A stretch of DNA of 64,000 nt from an uncultured Bacteroidota bacterium (GTDB lineage: Bacteria; Bacteroidota; Bacteroidia; B-17B0; Aurantibacillaceae). The notes beneath the pieces are model-generated. The model searched no databases, had not been told where the DNA came from, and worked only from the letters and a program-made list of their open reading frames with translations. Made by a program: the position numbers and the translations under genes. Of this stretch, positions 19,030 through 27,671 are shown one piece after another; the stretch's first letter is position 1; every line of letters begins with the position of its first letter. The stretch is taken from assembly GCA_937873155.1 (NCBI GenBank), contig CALMVZ010000010.1:496001-560000 (forward strand). The letters are read 5' to 3'.

Positions 19030-20490
19030 TCAATAGTAGATGGCTCTTCTTACTTCTGAAATATGTTTGCTGAAACGAATCACCTGGCGGGTGTAACCAT
19101 ATTCGTTATCATACCAAACATATAACACGATACTTTTTTTATCAGGAGAGATGATCGTTGCCTGGCTATCGAATACACTCGGGCAAGAAGCGCCAACGAT
19201 ATCTGTCGATACCAGTTCATTGGAAAAAGCGTACTGAATTTGCTCAACTAAATTTCCCTGCAAGGCATATTTACGGATGATCTCATTCACTTCGTCTTTA
19301 GTAACTTCTTTATTGATGTTTAAATTCAAAATCGCTAAAGAAACATTAGGAGTTGGTACACGAACAGAATTAGCTGTGAACTTCCCTGCTAAATGAGGTA
19401 AAACTTTTTTCAATGCGCTTTCTGCACCGGTCTCTGTAATTACCATGTTCAATGCAGCAGAGCGTCCACGGCGTGATTTTTTATGGTAGTTATCCAATAA
19501 GTTTTGATCGTTGGTATAAGAGTGGACGGTTTCAATGTGACCTTTTGCAATTCCTAATTCTTTATCAATCACATAAAGTACAGGCATGATAGCATTCGTT
19601 GTACAAGATGCAGCAGAAAAAATTTGTTGTTTTTTTACATCTACAGTTTCATGATTTACACCATGAACTACATTCGGAACATCACCTTTTGCAGGCGCTG
19701 TCAATAATACTTTAGAAATTCCTTTTGCTTGTAAATGGCGGCTTAATTCTTTGTCGTCCCTGAAAACACCAGTATTATCAATCAATAAAGCATCATTGAT
19801 CCCGTATTTTGTATAATCAACATCTTCAGGATTTTTCGCATCGATCATATGAACTGTATGTCCGTTAATGATCAAAGATTTATTGGCTAGATCTTCAATA
19901 ACGGTTCCCGGAAAAGGACCATGTACTGAATCTGTACGAAGTAAGTCAGCACGTTTTGTGATCTCAGCATCGCTGCTTCCTCGGGTAACTATAGCGCGTA
20001 AACGTAATTGCTCGCCTTTACCTGCCTGCGAAATCAATTCACGTGCAGCTAAACGCCCTATACGCCCGAAACCAAATAATACGACATCTTTCGGAGTGAT
20101 CGAACTTTTTTTTCCAATAAGATCTTTTAGTTTGTTATTTAAAAAATCAGAGGTGCTTTTGTATTGGGCTTTTTCCTGGTCCCACTCGTAAGCAAGGCGG
20201 CCTATATCAATTCTTGAAGGGCAAACATCCAGGTTATAAATTTCATTAGCTAAAGCAACAGTATCTTTTACGGAAACACTTTTCTTTACAATGTTTTTAG
20301 CATAAAAGTGAAGATTGATGATCTCACTCGCGCTTCTGTCAACTAACTGGTTTCTGAAAAGGATCAGTTCAATTGATTTATCGAACCATAATTTACCGAT
20401 CGCGCTGATCAGGTCGATCGCGGCTTTCTCATCTTTTATCCAACCATTCAATTGTGATTCGTAGGCTGTGTTTTTTGTCAATGTTTCCAT
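19030..20490 (-). CDS. Glyceraldehyde-3-phosphate dehydrogenase, long form
   Basis: A 486-residue enzyme that oxidises glyceraldehyde 3-phosphate to 1,3-bisphosphoglycerate with NAD(P)+ and phosphate in glycolysis or gluconeogenesis. The dinucleotide-binding motif FGFGRIGRLAARELI is at about residues 133-147, the catalytic cysteine is Cys296 in FSAASCTTN, and the C-terminal part contains VWYDNEYGYTRQVIRF. Classical GAPDH is about 335 residues; the extra 125 or so N-terminal residues (helical, ending near TPKDVVLF) mark the long form found in many Bacteroidota. The gene is monocistronic: a hairpin terminator follows and TAAATTTG precedes the start. Whether this copy serves glycolysis or gluconeogenesis cannot be told from sequence. 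Confidence 0.95.
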   Translation of the reverse strand: METLTKNTAYESQLNGWIKDEKAAIDLISAIGKLWFDKSIELILFRNQLVDRSASEIINLHFYAKNIVKKSVSVKDTVALANEIYNLDVCPSRIDIGRLAYEWDQEKAQYKSTSDFLNNKLKDLIGKKSSITPKDVVLFGFGRIGRLAARELISQAGKGEQLRLRAIVTRGSSDAEITKRADLLRTDSVHGPFPGTVIEDLANKSLIINGHTVHMIDAKNPEDVDYTKYGINDALLIDNTGVFRDDKELSRHLQAKGISKVLLTAPAKGDVPNVVHGVNHETVDVKKQQIFSAASCTTNAIMPVLYVIDKELGIAKGHIETVHSYTNDQNLLDNYHKKSRRGRSAALNMVITETGAESALKKVLPHLAGKFTANSVRVPTPNVSLAILNLNINKEVTKDEVNEIIRKYALQGNLVEQIQYAFSNELVSTDIVGASCPSVFDSQATIISPDKKSIVLYVWYDNEYGYTRQVIRFSKHISEVRRAIYY

Positions 20491-20512
20491 GTGCGGGTTA
20501 TTTTTAGTAGAC

Positions 20513-20520
20513 CAAATTTA
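20513..20520 (-). promoter_or_regulatory. Candidate -7 box (TAAATTTG) for the GAPDH gene
   Basis: Minus-strand TAAATTTG fits the Bacteroidota TAnnTTTG -7 consensus and ends 22 nt before the GAPDH start codon, leaving a short leader of about 18 nt. No clear -33 TTTG was found. Confidence 0.45.
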
Positions 20521-20570
20521 AAGAATTGATATCTTTTTTTCCTGTTGTTGTTAATTAAATTGAATAAAAC

Positions 20571-20595
20571 AAAAACCGCCCCAAAAAAGGGGCGG
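20571..20595 (-). terminator. Rho-independent terminator of ndk
   Basis: Minus-strand stem CCGCCCC / GGGGCGG (7 perfect pairs, T6 loop; arms 20595-20589 and 20582-20576) followed by T5. It begins 7 bp after the ndk stop codon. Confidence 0.88.
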
Positions 20596-20601
20596 CGTAT
20601 T

Positions 20602-21021
20602 TTAAAAGCGTTCTAATTTCGAAAAGAAAAAGTCGGCTTCAATATTTGCGTTCTCGTCGCTGTCAGAACCATGCACAGCATTCGCAGCAATGGATTTAGC
20701 GAATAACTTACGGATAGTTCCTTCTTCAGCTTTGGTAGGGTCGGTAGCTCCAATTAACTTACGGTAATCAGCCACAGCATTATCCTTTTGAAGAACTGCT
20801 GCTACGATCGGACCACTGCTCATATAACTAACCAATTCTCCGTAAAAAGGACGCTCCTTATGTACTGCGTAAAACTGACCTGCTTGTTCCGGTGTTAAAC
20901 GAAGATATTTCATTGCTAAGATCCTGAATCCCCCTTGATTTATTTTTGCTAAAATAGGCCCAATGTTGTTGGCTTCAACTGCATCGGGTTTAACCATTGT
21001 AAATGTGATGTTTCCTGCCAT
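20602..21021 (-). CDS. ndk: Nucleoside diphosphate kinase
   Basis: A 139-residue cytoplasmic enzyme, the usual NDK length, that transfers the gamma-phosphate of ATP to nucleoside diphosphates through a phosphohistidine. The substrate-binding start [11 protein letters not shown] (residues 6-16), the conserved [17 protein letters not shown] (about 51-67) and the active-site region [15 protein letters not shown] with catalytic His117 are all present. It is a single-gene unit with its own strong terminator, and is divergent from the DHH phosphoesterase gene. Nothing is unusual about it. Confidence 0.97.
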   Translation of the reverse strand: MAGNITFTMVKPDAVEANNIGPILAKINQGGFRILAMKYLRLTPEQAGQFYAVHKERPFYGELVSYMSSGPIVAAVLQKDNAVADYRKLIGATDPTKAEEGTIRKLFAKSIAANAVHGSDSDENANIEADFFFSKLERF

Positions 21022-21046
21022 TTTGTATTTATAATTAATAAGGGCG

Positions 21047-21054
21047 CAAAGATA
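21047..21054 (-). promoter_or_regulatory. Candidate -7 box (TATCTTTG) for ndk
   Basis: Minus-strand TATCTTTG is a perfect TAnnTTTG match 25 nt before the ndk start codon. The -33 element is not obvious. Confidence 0.5.
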
Positions 21055-21137
21055 CGAATTATTTGTTATTTGACGTTAATTATTAAATATTTTGGTACTG
21101 TTTTAGGTGCTTTTTCAAGCGAAATAATAAATAATCG

Positions 21138-21145
21138 TACCTTTA
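21138..21145 (+). promoter_or_regulatory. Candidate -7 box (TACCTTTA) for the DHH phosphoesterase-dapA gene group
   Basis: TACCTTTA differs from TAnnTTTG at one base and lies 19 nt before the ATG at 21165, in the divergent gap with ndk. Confidence 0.4.
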
Positions 21146-21164
21146 TCCTTCTTAAAAATACCGA

Positions 21165-22172
21165 ATGAAAAAGCCGAATTTTGCACCTTTTAAAGCCCTT
21201 TTAAAAAAATCGAATACTATTGTAATTGTCACACATTGGAGTCCCGATGGTGATGCCATGGGTTCAAGTTTAGGCTTATATAATTATTTGCTGAAATTGA
21301 AGAAAAAGGTGACTGTAATTGTACCTAATGAATATCCCGAATTCCTGAAATGGTTACCGGGTGACAACAAAGTATTGAACCATCAAACTGATACAGTTAA
21401 GGCTGAAGCTATCGTTCAAAAAGCAGATGCGATATTTACACTTGATTTCAATTCGTATAAACGGATTGAAAAATTAGGAGAAGTTGTTGCAGGAAGTACA
21501 GCTGTAAAAGTGTTGATCGATCACCATCAGCAGCCGGATAAATTCGCGAAGGTAGTTTATCATGATGTGAAATGCTGCAGCACCTGCGAAATGGTGTATA
21601 ATTTGATTGTTGGTCTCGGACACAAGAAATTAATTGACAAAAAAATTGCAGCTTGTTTGTATACCGGAATAATGACAGATACGGGATCGTTCCGTTTTCC
21701 ATCAGTAACCGCAAATACACATTTGATCTTAGCTGATCTTATTAGATCGGGTGCCGTACCCAGCCAGGTTCATGAAGCTGTTTATGATACTTATGCTTAT
21801 AACCGTTTAAAGCTGATCGGCTATTCTATCCTGCAAAAAATGATCGTTCTTCCGGGGAAGAACATAGCATATATAAGTTTGTCGGAGGAAGAATTAAATC
21901 AATTCAATTATCAAAAAGGAGATACTGAAGGTTTAGTGAATTATCCGTTAACCATGAAGGGTATAAAATTCTCCGCATTTTTTTCTGAGATGGATGGAAA
22001 AGTGAAGATCTCATTCCGGAGCAAGGGAAAATTTGATGTGAATCAATTTGCACGCACACATTTTGGCGGAGGCGGACATATAAATGCTGCCGGTGGAAAA
22101 AGCGATCTGAGTTTAAATGATACGATCTCAAAATTTCTTGAAATTGTAGGTCAACCGGAATTTACTGCGTAA
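21165..22172 (+). CDS. DHH/DHHA1 family phosphoesterase (NrnA-like oligoribonuclease / pAp phosphatase)
   Basis: A 335-residue cytoplasmic protein with the metal-binding motifs of the DHH superfamily: THWSPDGDAMGSSLG (about residues 22-36), the FTLDFNS segment (about 93-99), and the diagnostic IDHHQQP at about 118. The C-terminal DHHA1 nucleic-acid-binding motif GGGGHINAAGG sits at about 302. NrnA-type enzymes degrade short oligoribonucleotides, and often also dephosphorylate 3'-phosphoadenosine 5'-phosphate or cyclic-dinucleotide breakdown products; which substrate applies here is not visible. The next gene begins one base after its stop codon. Confidence 0.92.
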   Translation: MKKPNFAPFKALLKKSNTIVIVTHWSPDGDAMGSSLGLYNYLLKLKKKVTVIVPNEYPEFLKWLPGDNKVLNHQTDTVKAEAIVQKADAIFTLDFNSYKRIEKLGEVVAGSTAVKVLIDHHQQPDKFAKVVYHDVKCCSTCEMVYNLIVGLGHKKLIDKKIAACLYTGIMTDTGSFRFPSVTANTHLILADLIRSGAVPSQVHEAVYDTYAYNRLKLIGYSILQKMIVLPGKNIAYISLSEEELNQFNYQKGDTEGLVNYPLTMKGIKFSAFFSEMDGKVKISFRSKGKFDVNQFARTHFGGGGHINAAGGKSDLSLNDTISKFLEIVGQPEFTA

Positions 22173-22173
22173 T

Positions 22174-22662
22174 ATGTTCGAGTGGCTAAAAAATTATTTA
22201 TTGCAACAAGAGATCAGGAGTAATTCTAAGATCCAAAAGCAATTTGTAGAGTGGGAGAAGGTTCAGTCTGCAGTAATTTTAGTGGGTAGCGGACAGTACG
22301 GAACAGCTAAAGATTTCGTGAAGCAAACCGGCAAGAGTATTGATATTATAGTTTTTCATTCCGATAAAATTTCAGAGACAAAGGATTGCTTTCTATCATT
22401 CAATAAAAAGGATTTTAATATTTTCGGTTTGCCAAAACAGGAAGCTATAAACAAGTTGAGACAAAAAACGTTTGATGTGCTTATCAATTTGGACTTCGAT
22501 AACTCCGGGATCTTACGCGCTTTAACCGGATTGACCCCTGCTAAATGTAAATTAGGGCCTGAAAGCGTAAATTACAATGATTTTTTCGATATAAGTATAC
22601 AAAGTTCGCAGAATGACTTCCTAAAACAGTCCCTCAAATATTTAATGATGATTAAAAGCTAA
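22174..22662 (+). CDS. Conserved hypothetical protein (possibly DUF6913 family)
   Basis: A 162-residue soluble protein without signal peptide or membrane segment. It has alternating strands and helices (for example QSAVILVGSGQYGTAKDFVK at about 31-50 and FDVLINLDFDNSGILRALTG at about 106-125). Proteins of this size and position, between a DHH phosphoesterase and dapA, are common in Bacteroidota. I believe it belongs to the DUF6913 group, but that is from memory and should be checked by a profile search. Function unknown. It starts 1 bp after the phosphoesterase gene, indicating an operon. Confidence 0.8.
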   Translation: MFEWLKNYLLQQEIRSNSKIQKQFVEWEKVQSAVILVGSGQYGTAKDFVKQTGKSIDIIVFHSDKISETKDCFLSFNKKDFNIFGLPKQEAINKLRQKTFDVLINLDFDNSGILRALTGLTPAKCKLGPESVNYNDFFDISIQSSQNDFLKQSLKYLMMIKS

Positions 22663-22668
22663 AATTAT

Positions 22669-22676
22669 TACTTTTG
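22669..22676 (+). promoter_or_regulatory. Candidate -7 box (TACTTTTG) directly before dapA
   Basis: A perfect TAnnTTTG match ending 4 nt before the dapA ATG at 22681. If used, transcription would start at or next to the start codon, giving a leaderless mRNA in addition to operon read-through. No good -33 TTTG was seen. Confidence 0.45.
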
Positions 22677-22680
22677 TTGT

Positions 22681-23562
22681 ATGGCAAATTTAGATCTCAC
22701 AGGTACGGGTGTCGCAATTGTAACTCCGTTTAAAAAAAACGGGTCGGTTGATATTGATGCTTTAAAAAAATTAGTTGATCACCTGATCAATGGAAAAGTG
22801 GAATATCTTGTTGTGATGGGTACAACAGGTGAGTCGGTGACTTTAACTAAGGAAGAAAAACAACAGGTGATTGATTGTGTCGCCAAACAAAACAAGAAAA
22901 GAGTTCCTCTTGTGTTAGGTGTTGGTGGGAATGATACAGCCGAGATCGCTAAACAGGTTTCTAAAGTTGATACAAAAGTATTCTCTGCAATACTTTCTGT
23001 TTCCCCTTATTACAACAAGCCGTCGCAGGAAGGAATTTACCAGCATTATAAAGTGATTTCAAGAGCAAGTAAATTACCGATCATTTTGTATAATGTACCG
23101 GGAAGGACTTCCTCTAATATTGCCTGGGATACTACGATTCGTTTAGCAAAAGATTTTAAGAATATTATTGCAATTAAAGAAGCATCAGGAAGTATAGAAC
23201 AATGTATGCGCATCATCAATCACAGGCCAAAGAACTTTTTGGTGATCAGTGGAGACGATAATTTAACCTTGCCGATTATTGCAAGTGGCGGAGATGGTGT
23301 GATCTCAGTTGTTGCTAATGCATTCCCAAAGGATTTTTCAGATATGGTGCGTGCAGCGATTGATGATGATATGCCGAAAGCAAGAAAGTTGCATTACAAA
23401 TTAATGGATATCACTGATCAGTTGTTCGCTGACGGTAATCCGGGAGGTATAAAGTATGCTTTAAGCTTATTAAAGATCTGTCATACTTATTTGAGATTAC
23501 CTTTAGTAGAGCCTAATGATAAAGTGAAACAGAAATTAAAAGAACTGATAAAAAAATATTAA
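22681..23562 (+). CDS. dapA: 4-hydroxy-tetrahydrodipicolinate synthase
   Basis: A 293-residue TIM-barrel enzyme that condenses pyruvate with aspartate 4-semialdehyde in the lysine/diaminopimelate pathway. Visible motifs are TGTGVAIVTPFKKNGSVD at the N-terminus, VMGTTGESVTLTKEEK (about 45-60), the catalytic tyrosine region ILYNVPGRT (about 136-144) and the Schiff-base Lys166 in IIAIKEASGS. The length is normal. Its stop codon shares one base with the start of the phosphoribosyltransferase gene (TAATG). Confidence 0.97.
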   Translation: MANLDLTGTGVAIVTPFKKNGSVDIDALKKLVDHLINGKVEYLVVMGTTGESVTLTKEEKQQVIDCVAKQNKKRVPLVLGVGGNDTAEIAKQVSKVDTKVFSAILSVSPYYNKPSQEGIYQHYKVISRASKLPIILYNVPGRTSSNIAWDTTIRLAKDFKNIIAIKEASGSIEQCMRIINHRPKNFLVISGDDNLTLPIIASGGDGVISVVANAFPKDFSDMVRAAIDDDMPKARKLHYKLMDITDQLFADGNPGGIKYALSLLKICHTYLRLPLVEPNDKVKQKLKELIKKY

Positions 23563-24065
23563 TGGCAAAAGCAAAAATACTCGACACAGATCAGATCACC
23601 CGTAAGTTGAACAGGATGGCTTATGAGGTGTATGAAAAGAATTATTCTGAAAAAGAATTGCTTTTGGTGGGTATTGAAGGGAATGGTTATAAAGTAGCTG
23701 ACCGTTTAGCAGAGATATTGAAAAAAATCTCTCCATTAAAAATAAAGTTGTCGAAAATAAAAATGGATAAAGAAAATCCATGGGCAGCTGATCCTAAGAT
23801 CGATTTCACTGAAAAGGATTTTTTGAACCGTTCAGTAATTATTGTTGATGATGTTTTAAATAGCGGTAAAACATTAATGTACGCTGTAAAACCATTTTTA
23901 CATAAACCGGTAAAGCGATTGAATGTTTTAGTTTTGGTGGATAGAAGCCATACACGATATCCGGTAAAAGCTGATTTTGTTGGATTATCATTATCTACTA
24001 CCATGCAGGAACATATTGAAGCTGATTTTTCGAAAAAAGGCAAAGAAACCGTGTATTTAACCTGA
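23562..24065 (+). CDS. Phosphoribosyltransferase domain protein (PyrR-like)
   Basis: A 167-residue type I phosphoribosyltransferase. The PRPP-binding loop VIIVDDVLNSGKTLMYAV is at about residues 91-108, and the N-terminal half has ELLLVGIEGNGYKVADRLAE (about 31-50), which resembles PyrR and hypoxanthine phosphoribosyltransferase. Many Bacteroidota carry a short PyrR-like paralogue of this kind; whether it acts in pyrimidine regulation, uracil salvage or something else cannot be decided. It overlaps dapA by one base, and the next gene begins 5 bp downstream, so it is co-transcribed. Confidence 0.88.
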   Translation: MAKAKILDTDQITRKLNRMAYEVYEKNYSEKELLLVGIEGNGYKVADRLAEILKKISPLKIKLSKIKMDKENPWAADPKIDFTEKDFLNRSVIIVDDVLNSGKTLMYAVKPFLHKPVKRLNVLVLVDRSHTRYPVKADFVGLSLSTTMQEHIEADFSKKGKETVYLT

Positions 24066-24070
24066 TCCAA

Positions 24071-25300
24071 TTGAGCGAAAAGAAACTCGATATAAAAAGC
24101 ACCACCCGCACTGTTAAGGATCTTAAACTTAACGCACTTCTTGAAATTACAAAAGCTATCAACAACAACGTTTCTACAGCACAGTTACTCGACCTGTACC
24201 AGGATATTCTGGAGAACCGTTTAAAGGTCGGGAAGTTAGTTCTGTTCAGTTTTGATAAAGAGTGGACCTGCATTTTAAAATACGGGATCGGTGTAGATTT
24301 CAATCATATTAAATTCGAGAATGAATTATTAAGTATAAAGGAAATTGAGACAATCAGTTTCAGTAATGGGAATTTGAGTAAGAGTTTTGAGATTGTTATT
24401 CCTGTTTATCACAAGCAAATCCCGTTGGCATATGTTTTGTTAGGGGATGTAAATGAACAAAAGATAGAATTAAGTGCTGCGATCAAACATTTACCATACA
24501 TTCAAACCCTCACAAATATCATTGTAGTATCTATCGAGAACAAAAAACTCTACCGTCAAACCATTCAGAAAGCACAAATGCAGAAGGAGTTGGAACTTGC
24601 ACAAACCATGCAGCAGATGTTGTTCCCGGCCAATCTTCCGCATAACGATATGATAAAGGTAGGAGCAAAGTATATTCCCCATCAGCAGGTGAGCGGAGAT
24701 TACTATGATCTTTTGCCTCTGAACCTGAATGAATATATATTTTGTGTTGCGGATGTATCAGGAAAAGGAATTGCGGCGGCCTTATTAATGAGTAATATCC
24801 AGGCTACTTTGCATAGCCTGATCAATTATACGCATAACTTAAAAGATATCATCATAGAATTGAATAAACGTGTATGGTTGAATGCGAAAGGAGAAAAATT
24901 CGTTTCGTTCTTTTTAGGCAAGATAAATACGAAGAGTAAACAACTTACTTACATTAACGCCGGTCATAATCCTCCTATCCTGATCTCTGAAGATAAAGAA
25001 ATGCGTCTCACTAAGGGATGTACACTGTTAGGTATCGCTGAAAATGTTCCATTTATCGATGTAGAAATAATGGACTTGAATAGACCCTATACTTTATTTT
25101 GTTATACAGACGGATTAACAGATACTGTTAATTCGGTTGGTGAATTTTTATCTGAAGAAACAGTGGTTGACATAATCAGGAAGAATATCAATTCAGAACC
25201 TGAATTCATTAATGATACCATCATGTATTACGCTGATGAATTTAAAGGTGAGAATTTGTACGTGGATGATATCGCCCTGATGACGATAAAATGCGCTTAG
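24071..25300 (+). CDS. SpoIIE/PP2C-type serine phosphatase with N-terminal GAF-like region
   Basis: A 409-residue RsbU-type protein phosphatase. Residues about 20-170 form a GAF-like sensor region (start LKLNALLEITKAINNN), a short coiled linker LAQTMQQMLFPANLP follows, and the SpoIIE catalytic domain covers about 200-405 with the metal-site motifs VSGDYYD, CVADVSGKGIAAALLMSN, INAGHNPP and CYTDGLTDTVN. Such enzymes usually control anti-sigma-factor antagonists; no partner is visible here. The start used is TTG at 24071, the most plausible start after the preceding stop at 24065. The 3' end overlaps the convergent O-antigen ligase gene by 4 bp. Confidence 0.92.
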   Translation: MSEKKLDIKSTTRTVKDLKLNALLEITKAINNNVSTAQLLDLYQDILENRLKVGKLVLFSFDKEWTCILKYGIGVDFNHIKFENELLSIKEIETISFSNGNLSKSFEIVIPVYHKQIPLAYVLLGDVNEQKIELSAAIKHLPYIQTLTNIIVVSIENKKLYRQTIQKAQMQKELELAQTMQQMLFPANLPHNDMIKVGAKYIPHQQVSGDYYDLLPLNLNEYIFCVADVSGKGIAAALLMSNIQATLHSLINYTHNLKDIIIELNKRVWLNAKGEKFVSFFLGKINTKSKQLTYINAGHNPPILISEDKEMRLTKGCTLLGIAENVPFIDVEIMDLNRPYTLFCYTDGLTDTVNSVGEFLSEETVVDIIRKNINSEPEFINDTIMYYADEFKGENLYVDDIALMTIKCA

Positions 25301-26748
25301 CTTTTCTTTTCTTCGGTGTGTCCGTTCCTGTGATACACATCTATGCAAACTAAGATCGCAAGAAAGCCCCAGAATGGAACCGATAATTTATCTGTATCCA
25401 AAAAGTTATTTAAGAACCCGTGGATCAGGTACGGGAAAGGTCCGAGAAAGACTCCGCAGGCAAGTATGCGCACATTTCTGTCCTTGACAGTGTAATAAAG
25501 TCTATACCCCATGAATAGGATTGCGAAAAACAAAGCGACAACGATCACCAAACCAAAAACACCTTGTTCACTTAAAGGACCTAAATATTCGCTATGTGCG
25601 TTGCCATTAGTTCCGAAGTTGGTACTGATGATGGTCCGTTCGTTGCTTTTTTGAAATGGTGCATAGTAGAACATGTAAGTTCCCGGTCCCCATCCTAAGA
25701 ACGGTTTTTCCTGGAACATTCTTACTGCACAACTCCAGCGGTTGATACGTTCAAGATTCGAAGCATCTGTTGAAATATTGGATACTGAGGAAATAGTATT
25801 AGAGAAACCACCTTCAGAATCTGTATTATTCCTTCCTAAGGCAATAAAGATCTCGTCCTGGAAAGAAAAGAATATTACAATAAATGTTGTAGCTGTTATC
25901 AATAATGTTCTTAACTGTACCTTGAACCAGAATGAAAGTAAGATAGCTGCCGCAACAATTAAGCTTAACCAGCCACCGCGTGAAAAAGATAAGATGAGTG
26001 CTATAAAGAAGATCACAATTATTCCGACGCAAACGATCTTCAGGAATTTCGAAATATTATTAAGGAATAAAAAAGCAATCAGAATAGGAATATACATGGC
26101 TACTGCTGCCCCATACGCTGTATGATCGTTATAGAACGGCGAAACGATCCAGTCGGCGATCTTATCATCAAAATTAAAGGCTGCGTGATGATAGGTCGTA
26201 ATTAAACAAACAATGGCGAGAGGGATCGCATAAGCAAGAATAAAAGGTACTATGGAATTCTTATTCTTGAATAATTGAGTGGTTACAAAGTAACAACTGA
26301 AGACAAACCACAACCGGGCAAGGAAAAATTTAACGGAGATGGTAAAATCCACACTGCTAATAGTGGTAATTAACATCCAGAGCAATTGAATAAGGATTAT
26401 AACCGTGATCGGGTGTGATAAGATCTTACGTGGTGTTATCTTGTACATGAATTCATTCAGAAGATAGATCACCATCAATCCGGCCATTAGAGGTTCTGTG
26501 GGTAAACTTAAGTTGATGCCTTCAGAGAGTCCGAGATCTTTTAGTGTGACGGCTAATGGCGTGCAAAATACCATTAAATAAATAACACGTTCAATATTGT
26601 AAATGGCCCAATAAAGAATGAGAACAATGATTGGTAAAAGATTGAATGCTTCAAACATATTGCGCTTGAAAAGCAAAATGTATGAGTTAGCAAAAATGTA
26701 TGCTAAGATCAGTAAATAAAAAGCAACTATTTTATTGATCTTAATCAA
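25297..26748 (-). CDS. O-antigen ligase / polymerase family membrane protein
   Basis: A 483-residue inner-membrane protein with about 11-12 hydrophobic segments (for example IVAFYLLILAYIFANSYIL at the N-terminus). A periplasmic loop at about 330-390 holds the Wzy_C-type motifs RWSCAVRMFQEKPFLGWGPG and NAHSEYLGPLSEQGVFGL, whose histidine is typical of O-antigen ligases. Members join or polymerise lipid-linked glycans at the periplasmic face. It is the last gene of a minus-strand set with a flippase and two Wzz-like proteins, and overlaps the upstream Wzz gene by 8 bp. Ligase versus polymerase (Wzy) cannot be separated from sequence alone. Confidence 0.88.
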   Translation of the reverse strand: MIKINKIVAFYLLILAYIFANSYILLFKRNMFEAFNLLPIIVLILYWAIYNIERVIYLMVFCTPLAVTLKDLGLSEGINLSLPTEPLMAGLMVIYLLNEFMYKITPRKILSHPITVIILIQLLWMLITTISSVDFTISVKFFLARLWFVFSCYFVTTQLFKNKNSIVPFILAYAIPLAIVCLITTYHHAAFNFDDKIADWIVSPFYNDHTAYGAAVAMYIPILIAFLFLNNISKFLKIVCVGIIVIFFIALILSFSRGGWLSLIVAAAILLSFWFKVQLRTLLITATTFIVIFFSFQDEIFIALGRNNTDSEGGFSNTISSVSNISTDASNLERINRWSCAVRMFQEKPFLGWGPGTYMFYYAPFQKSNERTIISTNFGTNGNAHSEYLGPLSEQGVFGLVIVVALFFAILFMGYRLYYTVKDRNVRILACGVFLGPFPYLIHGFLNNFLDTDKLSVPFWGFLAILVCIDVYHRNGHTEEKKS

Positions 26749-27667
26749 CCTTACGAACTGATTTGTTAGACAGGATAAAGTATAAGGCAGCTAATGCAAA
26801 AACGGATAATGTGGAGATGGTAACGATCAACCAGCGTACAGGAAAGAATTTCTTATCCGGTAAAGTTGGTTTTGAAACTACGTTCGTAAAACTTATTTCA
26901 CTATTGTAATCAAATAAGTATTTATCTTTTGCGTCCCTGAAAAAATTCATAGTTCCTTGCAATCCATTAGCTGCATTCCACAGTTTTTCAAGCTCAGTGT
27001 TCTTTGTTTTGATGCCATCAAAAAGCGCTTTTTCAGATTCCGTCAACTGGCTGCCGCTCATCATTTTTTTACTTAAGTATTTAGCCTGTGCAGCTACATC
27101 AATGATGTTATAATTAGTCCTTAACTCATTAATATTCCTGTTAAGTGAATCAAGGCCTTTCATTTCAAAAGATAACCCTTTCATTGAGTTTATGATATAC
27201 TCATTTAGTCTTTCTCGTTTTACATTTCTGATCAGTAAATTGGTTTCATCGATCATTGCCTGCGCTATATCATGAGCCATTTTAGGAGATTCGTCTTTTA
27301 CTACGATCTCAATAGATTCATAAAGAGTAGGACTAACATTCACATTCCCTTTAAAATAAAGATCAAATAAACTTTTAGCGCCTGCAGAAGCTGTATCTAT
27401 TTCATAATGGGTATAAAGATCAAATTTTTCAGCTACAGCTTTTTTTACCTCTTCACTATAGAAGAATTGAAGCAATTGTTCGGTATTCGATTCTTCGGAA
27501 CTCGGACTCAAGTTCACCGGATAAACAACAGCGTATGATTTAAATTTTGGTTTTAACATAAAGGAAACAACTGTAGAAGCAATAGCCGCCAGTATCGTAA
27601 CCATTATGATAGCTTTCTTGTTCTTAAGAACGATAGCTATGATCTCTTTTGTATTGAAATTTTCCAC
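26741..27667 (-). CDS. Wzz/chain-length-determinant family protein (second copy)
   Basis: A 308-residue polysaccharide co-polymerase-like protein. It has a transmembrane helix near residues 17-36 (AIIMVTILAAIASTVVSFML), a periplasmic region with coiled-coil stretches at about 135-235, and a second helix near 275-298 preceded by the Pro-rich PTLPDKKFFPVRWLIV typical of Wzz proteins. There is no Walker-type tyrosine-kinase domain. It lies 4 bp after a paralogue and overlaps the ligase gene by 8 bp. It probably controls glycan chain length or export together with the paralogue. Confidence 0.85.
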   Translation of the reverse strand: MENFNTKEIIAIVLKNKKAIIMVTILAAIASTVVSFMLKPKFKSYAVVYPVNLSPSSEESNTEQLLQFFYSEEVKKAVAEKFDLYTHYEIDTASAGAKSLFDLYFKGNVNVSPTLYESIEIVVKDESPKMAHDIAQAMIDETNLLIRNVKRERLNEYIINSMKGLSFEMKGLDSLNRNINELRTNYNIIDVAAQAKYLSKKMMSGSQLTESEKALFDGIKTKNTELEKLWNAANGLQGTMNFFRDAKDKYLFDYNSEISFTNVVSKPTLPDKKFFPVRWLIVTISTLSVFALAALYFILSNKSVRKVD

Positions 27668-27671
27668 GGGA

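Noticed and set aside
19030-25300. Search for a defence, toxin-antitoxin or biosynthetic gene cluster among the housekeeping genes.
   Set aside because: All genes there match ordinary metabolism or signalling families; no integrase, toxin or biosynthetic domains were seen.
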